DNA of 45,177 bases from an uncultured Phycisphaerales bacterium (GTDB lineage Bacteria > Planctomycetota > Phycisphaerae > Phycisphaerales > UBA1924). The position numbers were made by a program, and so were the translations under genes. The notes beneath the pieces were generated by a model. The model had not been told where the DNA came from. It did no database searches and was given only the letters and a program-made list of their open reading frames with translations. Below, one piece after another: positions 25,042 to 33,652 of this stretch (the stretch's first letter is position 1; every line of letters begins with the position of its first letter). The stretch covers positions 1 through 45,177 of the forward strand of contig CALMPG010000073.1 of NCBI GenBank assembly GCA_937871915.1. Direction: 5' to 3'.

Positions 25042-27201
25042 CAAGCACCTGCGTCTGCGGCGGTTCCTTCGGACCATTTCACCCGGGGCCCATCCCCCCC
25101 CCCCCGCCGGGCGCTTCGGGCACCCCCCGCCGCCCGGATTCATCGCGCCCATCAGACGCCCCGCCAGGGCGATGAGCATCTCGTCGGCATCGGAGAACTT
25201 GTTCGCCCCGATGTCCGTGGTCACCGACTTGAGGGCGGTGGTCATCCCCTTGATCATCGGCATCATCGGGCCCACCATCCCCGCGCTGTTGCGGGCCTCG
25301 TCGCCCGGATCGATCTTCCACGCGTCACCGACCTTCGCGATGTGCGTCGGGTCCTCGTCCCCCGGCAGCATCGCGTCGGCCCGCGTCGCCGAGAGCACTT
25401 TCACCGTCGCCTTGGCCACGTTGTCCGGCGCCAGCAGGCGCGCCGCCTTCCCCGCGGCATCGAGTTGCGGCCCGGCCATCTGGAACAGCGGGTTGCTCTT
25501 CACGGCGGGAGACCGCGAATCCGCCAGCAGGCCCTTGAGCCCCTTGCCGTACCTGGCCACGCACGCTTCCTCGAAAGCCTTCGCCGCCACCGCCAGCGGC
25601 ATCGTCGCGTCGAACGCCGTCTTCTCCGCGTCCGAACCAAGGTCCATGAGGTCCTTCAGCGCCGCCAGGTCCCCCGCCATCATCGCGTCGGACGCGCGCT
25701 TCAGCACATCGCGTGCGCCCGCCTCCACCCCGTGCTCCTGCTCGGCCGTGAGCGCCGTCGCTTCGCTCTCGGGCTTGGCCGCCCCGCCGTCGATCGGTTT
25801 GGCCGCGCTCGTCTCCGCGGGCGCGGGCTCGGGAGCCTTGGGCGGCTCGGGGGGTCTGGCCCGTTCTTCCTTCAGATGCTCGAGCGACTCCGCGACCCCC
25901 TTGAGCCTCGCCTGCAGTTCGGTCGATCCGCCCGCCGCCAGATACGCCGAGCGGGCCTTCTCGTACGCGGCCTCGGCGTCGGCTCGCGCAGATTCCAGTT
26001 CGGCCCTGGCGTCGGCCGCACGCCGCGCCACGTCCGCCGCGTCGGGGATCGCCGGGCGAGCCTCCGCCGCGGCGTCGAGCACGCGGACGTAGATCGCCAG
26101 CGACCGGGCCTTGGCCGCCAGCACGTCCGCCAGCGACTGCTGGCTCGTGCCCAGGAGCGACTGCCCGGCGGTCTTGCCCTCCCTGCTCGCTCCGGCCAGG
26201 CTCTTGGCCGCCAGCGCCGAGGCCTCCGAATATCGCGCCGCCGCGTCCTTGGCGGGCTTGGAGGCGTTCTCGCGCAGGCCCGCCAGCGCGTTCAGCGACG
26301 CGGCGATCGTCGGGCCGATCGCCGACGCGTCGGCCTTGGCCCGGGCCGATTGCGATCGCGCCGCCGACGCGCGCCCCTCGATGTTCTCCTTCGCCTTCCG
26401 CAGCGAGTCCACCTGGGCCTCGAGCCGCTCGATCTGGTTGGCGATCTCGTCGGACTCGGGAGCCTCCTTCTCCGCCTCGGCGTTCAACTCCGCCGCCTGC
26501 CGGTCCAGCGCATCCGCGGCCCGAGAGGCCTCCACGGCCTGACGGATGATGTCCTCGCGGGCCGTCTGAGACTTTCCCTCCGCCGACATGCGAATGGACG
26601 CCTCTCGAGTGCGTTGAGCGCGGGCCTCGGCCTTGAAGCCGTCGGCCCGGGCGCGAATCGCCGCCACCGCCGCGTCCTGCTTCGCCTTGCCGGCCGTGAG
26701 CGTCGTCATCTCCGCCGACTTGCCCGCGATCTCACGGTCGAGGTCCGCCAGGTCCTTCGACGGGTCGTACCGGCTCAACGATTCCGCCGTGGCGTGCTGG
26801 CTCGTCCACTGGTTGAGCAGGGCCCGCGTGACGGTGGACGACGCAAGGAACTGCCGCTCCACGTCCGCCGCGTCCGACGCGGCGATCTCCCCCAGCCCCG
26901 ACTTCGCCCGCGCGATCAGCAGCGTCGCCGACGACGCGTGCGACGGATCCCCGCCGTCGGCGATCGGCTTGAGCGAGGCCACCACGTCGTTGAACACCCG
27001 CGCCCGCTGCTTCGCCGAGTACACCGGGTTCGCCCCGGCCACGATCTGCGCGTCCATCTGCACGTTGGCCGTGTCGATCGCCACCTGTTCCTGGTCGGTC
27101 CGGTTGCACCCCGCCATGGCCCCGCACGCCGCGGCGAGCAGCGCGGCCACCACGGGAGTGAATAGACGGGAACGGCAGCTCTTCGGGGTTGGGAAAGTCA
27201 T
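23959..27201 (-). CDS. Composite ORF: coiled-coil lipoprotein joined to a HEAT-like exported protein
   Basis: As sequenced, one frame of 1080 aa runs from ATG 27201. The first part (to about 25080) has a signal peptide with a lipobox (AMAGC, Cys32), a long Ala/Glu/Arg coiled coil (about 130-440), a Pro/Ala linker and a helical domain ending ALAGRLMGAMNPGGGG. The frame then crosses a C6 and a C12 tract (25123-25128, 25094-25105) into an arginine string, RRNRRRRR, and enters what looks like an independent protein with its own signal peptide. In the adjacent frame the first part would end naturally at TGA 25079-25081. I suspect two genes fused by a homopolymer indel, either real or an assembly error. 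Functions are unknown. Confidence 0.6.
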   Translation of the reverse strand: MTFPTPKSCRSRLFTPVVAALLAAACGAMAGCNRTDQEQVAIDTANVQMDAQIVAGANPVYSAKQRARVFNDVVASLKPIADGGDPSHASSATLLIARAKSGLGEIAASDAADVERQFLASSTVTRALLNQWTSQHATAESLSRYDPSKDLADLDREIAGKSAEMTTLTAGKAKQDAAVAAIRARADGFKAEARAQRTREASIRMSAEGKSQTAREDIIRQAVEASRAADALDRQAAELNAEAEKEAPESDEIANQIERLEAQVDSLRKAKENIEGRASAARSQSARAKADASAIGPTIAASLNALAGLRENASKPAKDAAARYSEASALAAKSLAGASREGKTAGQSLLGTSQQSLADVLAAKARSLAIYVRVLDAAAEARPAIPDAADVARRAADARAELESARADAEAAYEKARSAYLAAGGSTELQARLKGVAESLEHLKEERARPPEPPKAPEPAPAETSAAKPIDGGAAKPESEATALTAEQEHGVEAGARDVLKRASDAMMAGDLAALKDLMDLGSDAEKTAFDATMPLAVAAKAFEEACVARYGKGLKGLLADSRSPAVKSNPLFQMAGPQLDAAGKAARLLAPDNVAKATVKVLSATRADAMLPGDEDPTHIAKVGDAWKIDPGDEARNSAGMVGPMMPMIKGMTTALKSVTTDIGANKFSDADEMLIALAGRLMGAMNPGGGGCPKRPAGGGGWAPGEMVRRNRRRRRCLMLRLTMYFSKEPTLNRIARSVFFVLVAALATAISTVARAQSIPDSVITAPAIPDRSPLEALVNQHKADLASPALAARARKALSEPLFRSARPSASFRIAYSGALMPVAGPLVKNASDEVAVNAVRLAGLVGTKDGIEAAEEAMGDAREAVRVAGAGAVGVAISTCRTEGHALLPSAANEAVKKIEDAMKTETSPRVLDALAIALENAMRVPSERVERLRSNATDALLGAAERMAASRGYRGAEFDGFFTRTASTLADMLRTTSEPPTDTQKQRAAQVAGDILVRAARRLNEGTLDDAARQELGLMADQAEFVVKLTLKRDNRLGDLVRAGKDAEFKDKSQVVFRELGQPPYSQPESRYKP
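25094..25105. repeat. C12 homopolymer at the junction of two probable genes
   Basis: Twelve consecutive C on the plus strand (G12 in the coding strand), 30 bp from a C6 tract. Length change here would switch the upstream lipoprotein between read-through and a stop at 25079. It is a candidate slippage site. Confidence 0.7.
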
Positions 27202-27427
27202 GCGCGAGCGATCCTGTGGGTCGGGGACGGCGCATCCCGGTGGGCACGCGCCGGTCAAAGGGGCCAAATCAGGTCCACGCGTCCGGTTCGGCCCGGTCGT
27301 GGGCGGACACTGTACCAACGTCGGCCGATGGCCGGGAGACTCCGATGGACTGGCTCAACCACGGGCGAGCCCAAAACCCGCACTCATACCGAACAAACCT
27401 CAATACGGACCACGCCGCGCATCGGTT

Positions 27428-28780
27428 TCAGCGCGGCCGGGGTTCCACCGGTTGGGCGTCCGCCCCGGCCCCCGCCCCGCCTTCGGGCGTGCTGGGAGTC
27501 TCGGCGGCGGGCCGCGCCACCTCGAAGGGCTTGAGCGGCGTGTACGAAATCGGGTACTCCGGGCGCGGCTTGTAGAGCGACTTGATCCACTCCACCGCCG
27601 CCGTGAACTGCGCGTCGTTGCTCGACCTGAAGAACGGCTTGAACGCGTCGTGCTCGTTGACCCCGCGTGGCACGACCGGGTGCGGATGGCGCGACTTCTC
27701 CCGCGGCAGCCCGAACTCCAGCAGCGCCGAAGATTCGGGCTCGTCGAAGTTGAGCAGCGGCGTTCCATCCGGCAATCGATACTTCGACAAGATGTAGAAG
27801 TTCGTGTACACCGTCCGCTCGGAGTTCGGGCGCGCGTTGTAGAGCACGAACCGCCCCGCGTCCGTCCCCCCATGGCACCCGGTGGTCGCGCACGAGTTCA
27901 CCAGCCACGTCCGGCACACCCGATCCCGGAACGCCACAAACGCCCGGGGCTGATCCAGCACCTGCACCTCGGGATAGAACTCCCGGGCCTGCAGCTTGAA
28001 CATCAGGTCCAGGATCTCCGGGGCGCTCCACCGCAGGATCGCGTCGCGACCCTCCCTTGTGACGGGCACCAGCGGGTGCTTGGCGTACCTGTCGAGCAGC
28101 CGCTGCGTCACCGCCCGCGGGATGATCAGACGCGGCTTCTCGTCGAAGTTTGTCTCGAAGACCTTGATGAGCTGCACATCCGCGTCGGTGAGCAGGGGAA
28201 AGTCCCTCGGACGCGTCGGCGCCGGGCGCGCCGGCCTCGTCTCCGCTGGTTCCCGCTCGGCCTCCGCACCCCTCTTCACCCGCGCGTGCCGCAGGATCAC
28301 CTGCTGCTCCAGGATCGGCCTGAGTTTCAGGGCGCTCACGCACGCCTTGTCCAATGACAGGGCCCGGTCCACCTCCGTCAGCGCGATCGCGTACTTCTCC
28401 CGCGACTGCAGCCACTCGGCCAACCGCACGATCTGGTCCGGGTTGTCCCCCACGGCCTCGCGGAGTTTCCGATAGCGCGTCATCAGCGGCTCGAGCGTCT
28501 CGAGCTTCTCGATCTCGTCGATCGCAAATCGCATCGGCACCCCCGACAGCGAGATCACGACCTCGTCCGCGTTCTGTCGCACCACCGGCCCCGTGAACCG
28601 CCGCCCGTCCTTGAGTTGCACGACCAGTTCCGTCGTGTCCCCGTCCTCGGCCCCTCCGCCCGGCGCCGGGGCCGTCGAAGCGGGCCCGCCAGTCGCCGGC
28701 GGTTCGTCGGTCGCAACGGCCGCGCCGACCCACAGGGCCACCGCCACCAGCCCCGCCGCGGAATAGAACGCTCGCGCCAT
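27428..28780 (-). CDS. Exported protein with CX4CH haem-binding-like motif
   Basis: 450 aa from ATG 28780, starting with a signal peptide (AFYSAAGLVAVALWVGAAVA). An N-terminal small domain carries ELVVQLKDGRRFTGPVVRQNADEVVI, then a helical/TPR-like segment. A conserved region reads LLTDADVQLIKVFETNF and IIPRAVTQRLLDRY. Near residue 300 lies NSCATTGCHGGTDAG, a CX4CH variant of the cytochrome c haem-binding CX2CH motif of a type met in planctomycete proteins. The tail (EYPISYTPLKPFEVARP) is low-complexity. It is likely periplasmic and possibly redox-active; function is unknown. Confidence 0.8.
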   Translation of the reverse strand: MARAFYSAAGLVAVALWVGAAVATDEPPATGGPASTAPAPGGGAEDGDTTELVVQLKDGRRFTGPVVRQNADEVVISLSGVPMRFAIDEIEKLETLEPLMTRYRKLREAVGDNPDQIVRLAEWLQSREKYAIALTEVDRALSLDKACVSALKLRPILEQQVILRHARVKRGAEAEREPAETRPARPAPTRPRDFPLLTDADVQLIKVFETNFDEKPRLIIPRAVTQRLLDRYAKHPLVPVTREGRDAILRWSAPEILDLMFKLQAREFYPEVQVLDQPRAFVAFRDRVCRTWLVNSCATTGCHGGTDAGRFVLYNARPNSERTVYTNFYILSKYRLPDGTPLLNFDEPESSALLEFGLPREKSRHPHPVVPRGVNEHDAFKPFFRSSNDAQFTAAVEWIKSLYKPRPEYPISYTPLKPFEVARPAAETPSTPEGGAGAGADAQPVEPRPR

Positions 28781-28859
28781 GAAGAGTGATTGTGTCCCCC
28801 CGGGGGCCACGGTTCCACCCCGGGCAAGTTTGGACAATCCCGCCCCCGTTCGCGCGCCC

Positions 28860-29231
28860 CTACGCGGCCTTTCTCGCCTCGATCGCCGCGTGCAGGCACT
28901 CCGCAAGGTCCTCCGGCGAGAACGGCTTGATGAGCGCCTCATCCGCCCCCGCCCGGATCGCGGGAATAACGCTTCCCATGTCCCCGGTCGAGGCCATGAA
29001 CACCACCGGCGTGGCCGCGTCCCGCGCCCGGAAGGCCCTCACAAACTCCACGCCGTCCTGGTCCGGCAGGCTCGCGTCGCAGAGGACCATCTCCGGCCCG
29101 AATCGCTCGCACAGCGCCAGCCCCTCCGCCACCGTCACGGCCTCCGCGATGTCCGCGTGCCCAAGGTGTACCAGCATCGACCGCTGGAGCCGGCGAACCG
29201 CCTCGGAATCTTCGATGACGAGAACTCGCAT
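28860..29231 (-). CDS. CheY-like single-domain response regulator
   Basis: 123 aa from ATG 29231, preceded by GGAG. An in-frame ATG at 29258 overlaps the stop of the CheA-like gene (ATGA) and is an alternative start. The receiver domain is complete: acidic pocket VIEDSE, phospho-acceptor D52 in LCDASLPDQDG, the Ser/Thr in FMASTGDM and the Lys in LIKPFSPEDL. There is no output domain. It directly follows the CheA-like gene, so the two are probably co-expressed, although that CheA looks unable to phosphorylate it. Confidence 0.9.
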   Translation of the reverse strand: MRVLVIEDSEAVRRLQRSMLVHLGHADIAEAVTVAEGLALCERFGPEMVLCDASLPDQDGVEFVRAFRARDAATPVVFMASTGDMGSVIPAIRAGADEALIKPFSPEDLAECLHAAIEARKAA

Positions 29232-29254
29232 GGTCGTCTCCGTGTGCCCGCCGT

Positions 29255-31437
29255 TCATGCCGCCGCGCTCGACGAGTACGCCGCCGCCGTCGCCCGCACC
29301 AGCGCCGGAACGTCCAGCACCAGGGCGCTCGATCCATCCGCGATCGACGCCGCCGACCAGATCGGTCCCGCGCCGGCCAGCGTCCGATCCATGGGACGCA
29401 CCACGATCTCCTGCCTCCCCATCGCCCGATCCACGCGGATCGCCACCCGCCGCCCGCCCGCCCGGACCACCACCACCAGGCGCGCCGATTCGTTCGCGCC
29501 GCACGCGCCCAGCAACGCCCGCCCGTCCACCAGCGGCACGGTGGCCCGCCGCAGCTGCACGGCCCGGCGCGATCCGATCGTCGCGATCTGCCCCGCCCCC
29601 GGCATGATCACCTCCTCGACCTGCGCCGTCGGCACCGCGCACGTCGTCTCCCCGATCCGCACGATCATCGCGTCCATGAACGCCAGGTTCATCGGCACGC
29701 GCACCACCACCGCCGGACCCTCCACGGGGTCGGCCGTGAACTCCACCGACCCCGCCATCGACTCGACCGCTCCACGGGCCGAATGCAGGGCGCCGCTCGA
29801 GTCCGGCGGGAGGCGATCGGCCCTGCACGTCATCATCACCCGGATGCACACCTGCGACCCCTCCCCCTCCGACGAGATCCACATCGTCGCCGGTCCGCCC
29901 TTCCCGCTCGAATCCGCGGGCATCCCCGCGGCCTCCGCCGCCAGATGGTGCACGATTGCCAGCAGCGGATCCCGCAGCCGCGACATTACCGCGTCGTCGA
30001 TCTCCAGCCGCGCCCCCCGCGCCTCCGCGCGGATGTCACACCCCATCTGCCCCGCAACGTTTGACACCAGCGTCGTGCACTCGGCCAGCAGCGTGCCGAG
30101 CGGCCGCCCGCGCGACGCCATCACCGTCCCCTTCATTCCCTCGGCCGCCCGTCGAAGATCGTCCGCCACGCGGTTCACCGCGCGAACGGTCTCCACCGGG
30201 TCGGGCTGCTCGCCGGGAATGCTCCCGGCCATCCCCACCACGCGAGCGGTCTCGGTCATCACGTTCGCCAGCGGGTGCAGGAACGCGTCGGGCGCTCGTA
30301 CCGGGCGGTTGAACGCCGGCGGCACGCTCGCCTCCACCCGGGCCGCCGCGTCCGCCGCGACCGCATCAAACTCCGGCACATCGCCCCATCGCGCCACCGG
30401 GTGTTGATCCGAATCGTCGTGAAGGACGCTCACGACCCTCCCCGCATCCGCATCCAGCACATCCGTCCACGTCGCGCCCTCATCCAGAGCCGCAACGCCC
30501 GCCCCGTCCCCCGCGCCGAGGCGCTTGAGGGCCTCGCACGTGCGCGTCAAGTCCCGCCGAACGACGCTCGAACTCCCCAGCGCGTGCGTGAACTCCACGA
30601 ACGCGTGCAGCACCGCCCGCAGACGCGGCACCGCGCGCCGCGCGGCATCGTCCGACTTCCCCATCGCCGGCGCGGCACACTCCACCGCCGCCCCGATCGC
30701 CTCCAGTGCCTCGATCCCGAAGAACCGCCCCAGCCTGCGCAAATCGCGACCCTCCACCCCGATGTCTTTCGCCTCCATCTCGTCCATCGCACCGGAGCTC
30801 GACCCGAGGGCAAGCCCCTCCAGCCGCGAGTGCGACGCGGCCAGATCGTTCAGCAAATCCCCCAGCATCGGCGCCTTCCGCTCCGCCAGCCGAAGCGGCT
30901 CCGTCTCGGGTACCCCGACACCGGGTACCCCGACACTCCGTGGCGGGTGCGTCATCTCGGGTACCCCGACACTCCGTGGTGGGTGCGTCATCTCGGGTAC
31001 CCCGACACTCCGTGGCGGGCTCTGTTCACCCCCGAACCGCCCACTCGTTGCTTCCGACTCCGACTCAACCCTCGCATCCGCCGCCCTCTCCCGCCCGATC
31101 GCCTCCACCGCCGCCCGCAACAAGCCCAGCACGGAGTCATCTACCGTCCCGCCCGACGCCCGCATGTTCTCTATCCGCCGCTCCACCTCTCCCGCCACGC
31201 TCGCCAGTTCGCCCAGTTCCAGAAACGCCGCGCCCGTCCGGATCGACCGCACCGCCCCCGACGCCCGCCCCGCGGCCTCGATCGCCGCCGTCTCCTCCCC
31301 CCCCCCCGCCCCCCCCCCCCCCCCCGGCCCCCGGCCGGCTTCCCCAAGACTCCCGTAAGATCGCGCTCAACGCGAGCCAGCAGCCCGCGGGCCTGGTCGG
31401 CGAACTCCGTCAGAATGTGGGCGGGAAGATGCGACAT
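29255..31437 (-). CDS. CheA-like chemotaxis protein lacking catalytic residues, frame broken in G-tracts
   Basis: The true start is ATG 31437 (MSHLPAHILTEFADQARGLL, an HPt N-terminus, preceded by GAGGA). The frame is lost in G17/G11 runs (31309-31325, 31297-31307) and resumes in another frame that stays open to 29255. One extra G or two fewer would restore it. The HPt helix reads VRSIRTGAAFLELGELA, with Arg where the phospho-His of HxxKG should be. After a 36-bp repeat region and dimerisation-like helices, the ATPase region (LAIVHHLAAEAAG, VCIRVMMTCRADR) lacks the N-box Asn and the DDG of CheA. The C-terminal CheW-like domain (about 29255-29690) is well kept: MIVRIGETTCAVPTAQVEEV. It is probably a scaffold, not a kinase. 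Confidence 0.7.
30908..31019. repeat. 36-bp tandem repeats inside the CheA-like gene
   Basis: Units start at 30924, 30960 and 30996 (last one partial), with a partial copy from 30908. Each begins GGTACCCCGACACTCCGTGG and encodes 12 residues (PPRSVGVPEMTH). Copies differ by single bases. They form a disordered linker between the HPt-like domain and the following helices. Because 36 is a multiple of 3, copy-number change would keep the frame. Confidence 0.85.
31297..31325. repeat. C11-G-C17 homopolymer tract in the CheA-like gene
   Basis: C11 (31297-31307), one G, then C17 (31309-31325). In the coding strand this is a polyglycine stretch after the first HPt helix. The N-terminal and C-terminal parts of the gene are in different frames on either side. 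Polymerase slippage or sequencing error is likely here. Confidence 0.75.
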
Positions 31438-31569
31438 TGGTCCTCGTGACGTGGAGGCGGTGAACTATCGGTCCTCGCGGATATCGGCCCCCCCGGGCCG
31501 CGACTTCAGGCCCAACGCGGAAACCCCGACCTACGCCCGATAACGCGAGGCGGGTACTGCCCTGGGTGG

Positions 31570-31592
31570 CACTGGCAGCTCGCCTGCCAGTG
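31570..31592. repeat. Inverted repeat hairpin
   Basis: CACTGGCAG (31570-31578) and CTGCCAGTG (31584-31592) flank CTCGC. It lies in the 221-bp space between the divergent CheA-like and RhuM genes, where I see nothing else. It has the look of a dispersed repeat. Confidence 0.6.
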
Positions 31593-31658
31593 GTGTTGCA
31601 ACCCCGGCACTCGACCATCCCAACAGCCCCTCCCCCAGCCCCATATCGTGCCCCGTCC

Positions 31659-32732
31659 ATGCCCGCCGACCCCGCTCCCCAGCCACCCGCATCGAGCCTC
31701 ATCCTCTACCAAACCGAGGACGGCCGCACCCGCATCGAGTGCCGTTTCGAGCACGAAACCCTCTGGCTCAGCCAGGCGGTGATGGCCGAGCTTTTTCAAG
31801 TGACCGTCCCAACCGTCAACGAGCACCTGAGGGGGCTCATCGACGAGGGAGAAATCGATCCCGGGGCAACTATTCGGAGTTTCCGAATAGTTCGCGCCGA
31901 AGGCTCTCGCCGGGTCGCCCGCGAGATCGAGCATTACTCCCTCCCCGCCATCCTCGCCGTCGGCTACCGCGTGCGTTCTCCCCGCGGCACCCAGTTCCGC
32001 CAATGGGCCACCGCCCGCCTCACCGAATACCTCGTCAAAGGCTTCGCTATCGACGATGAGCGACTCAAGAACCCTCGGGGCAAGGGCCACACCGACTACT
32101 TCGAAGAACTCCTCGCCCGCATCCGCGACATTCGCTCCTCCGAGCGTCGCTTCTACCAGAAAGTCCTCGACATCTACGCCACCAGCGTGGACTACACGCC
32201 AAACGCCGAAGATTCCCAGCGTTTCTTCGCCACCGTCCAGAACAAGATGCACTGGGCCTCCCACGGCCACACCGCCGCCGAGGTCGTCCACCAGCGCGCC
32301 GACGCCGCCAAGCCCCTCATGGGCATGACCTCCACCCGCCCCGGCGGCGTCATCCGCAAAGACGACGCGGCCATCGCTAAGAACTACCTCAGCGAAGAAG
32401 AACTCAACACCCTCAACCGCATCGTCACTGCCTACATCGAGTTCGCCGAGTTGCAAGCCCTTGGCCGCTGCCCCATGACCATGCGCGACTGGATCACCAA
32501 ACTCGACGAGTTCCTCGCGCTCTCCGGTCGCGACCTCCTCACCCACGCCGGTACGATCACCGCCGAACAAGCCAAGGCCAAGGCCGAAACCGAGTACGAC
32601 CGCTACCGCTCGCTCTTCGACGCCCAACCCCGCCCCATCGACGCGGCCTTCGAGCAGGCCGTCAAGCAACTCAAACGCAGTTCCGCATCGATTCGTCCGG
32701 CCGCGAAGTCCCACCGCAAGACCGGGAAGTGA
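31659..32732 (+). CDS. RhuM family protein
   Basis: 357 aa from ATG 31659. The sequence shows the RhuM pattern: LILYQTEDGRTRIECRFEHETLWLSQAVMAELFQVTVPTVNEHL at the N-terminus (winged-helix-like), then YRVRSPRGTQFRQWATARLTEYLVKGF (a Bro/KilA-N-like segment), IRDIRSSERRFYQKVLDIYATSVDY, FFATVQNKMHWASHGHTAAEVV and a C-terminal MTMRDWITKLDEFLALSGRDLL. RhuM homologues occur on pathogenicity islands, prophages and other mobile regions. The molecular role is unknown. It is unaccompanied by other mobile genes here, and its codon use is slightly different from neighbours. Confidence 0.9.
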   Translation: MPADPAPQPPASSLILYQTEDGRTRIECRFEHETLWLSQAVMAELFQVTVPTVNEHLRGLIDEGEIDPGATIRSFRIVRAEGSRRVAREIEHYSLPAILAVGYRVRSPRGTQFRQWATARLTEYLVKGFAIDDERLKNPRGKGHTDYFEELLARIRDIRSSERRFYQKVLDIYATSVDYTPNAEDSQRFFATVQNKMHWASHGHTAAEVVHQRADAAKPLMGMTSTRPGGVIRKDDAAIAKNYLSEEELNTLNRIVTAYIEFAELQALGRCPMTMRDWITKLDEFLALSGRDLLTHAGTITAEQAKAKAETEYDRYRSLFDAQPRPIDAAFEQAVKQLKRSSASIRPAAKSHRKTGK

Positions 32733-32733
32733 A

Positions 32734-33493
32734 CTACGGCGGCGTGAACTCGAACTCGTCGTCAGGGATCGAACAGTTTGTCGAGGGCGAATACGTCGTC
32801 GTTGTTTCGGACCGGAACGGTTCCACCCTCCCGTACACGGGCATCAACTCGATCGGCCGACCGCCCAGCTCGCCCCGCGACTGAGCATCACGCAGCGATT
32901 GCATTGCCCGCGCATGCGTTTGTTTTGCCGCGCTCGCCCCCGAGTTCAAGCACGTTGAACTCTCTTCGGATCAGAAAGTCCTGGGTGCCGACCCACCATG
33001 TTGCTGGGCGAACGATGCCGATGTCAACGGCGGGCCAGGCAAGCGAGAGCTTGTGGCACAACACGTCGCCGACGCTCTCGATTCCCTCGGCCACCACGCC
33101 CGGCGCACCGCCTTGCTCGAATCTGGCCGGCATGAGCAGGCACGGCACCCGTTCCGCCGGCATACCCGAGAATCCCACTGTCCCCGCGAGGTGTCTTGAT
33201 ACGTCGCCCGCCTCCTGCTCTCCGTTCAGGGAGCACCACGCGCGGGTCGCGTCCTCCCGCTCCCAAACGACGTAGCGAAGCCATTCAATGGAGGCTCCGA
33301 TCGTGCGAGCCGCGACCTCGAAGCGAAACCGATTCGGGCGCAAGAACCACGTAGAGAACGGGTGGCTTGTCGTCCGTCTTCGCGGCTGTGGACCGTCGTG
33401 GATGATGACCGACACCGTGTCCCCGGCGTCTCGGTAGCTCGCGCATTTCAAGTACGTCCCGCGGGTCGCGGTGAGAATGTCCTGGCCGTTCAT
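32734..33493 (-). pseudogene. LolA-like protein with an apparent frameshift
   Basis: From ATG 33493 the frame gives LTATRGTYLKCASYRDAGDTV, then HPFSTWFLRPNRFRFEV and a beta-rich body ending QDFLIRREFNVLEL, where it passes into an unnatural tail and stops at 32888. A second frame starting near 32949 (LNSGASAAKQTH) ends with FRSETTTTYSPSTNCSIPDDEFEFTPP. Such TxTYxPxxNxxIPDxxFxFTPP ends are typical of planctomycete LolA-like lipoprotein-sorting homologues. The two pieces fit together across about 32930-32950; deleting one base or adding two would join them. No signal peptide is seen at the N-terminus. It is either a decaying gene or a sequencing error near a C5 run. Confidence 0.55.
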
Positions 33494-33652
33494 GGGGTGC
33501 TCCCAACAGATTCTAACGAAGCGGCAGCCATGCCGGGAAATCGCTGCAACAAACGAGTGTCCTCCTTCCTGTACGAGCAGCGCTTCGAGCGCCGATCTTT
33601 CCACCAAAGGGTGCCCCGCCCTCTATTCCAGCACTCGTACCCTCCCCTCCAT

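Noticed and set aside
24532..27165. Plus-strand ORF of 877 codons
   Set aside because: It is antisense to the lipoprotein/HEAT-like composite ORF and made of Arg/His-rich text without domains.
30908..31019. Possible CRISPR array (36-bp units)
   Set aside because: The units are directly adjacent without spacers and encode an in-frame peptide repeat.
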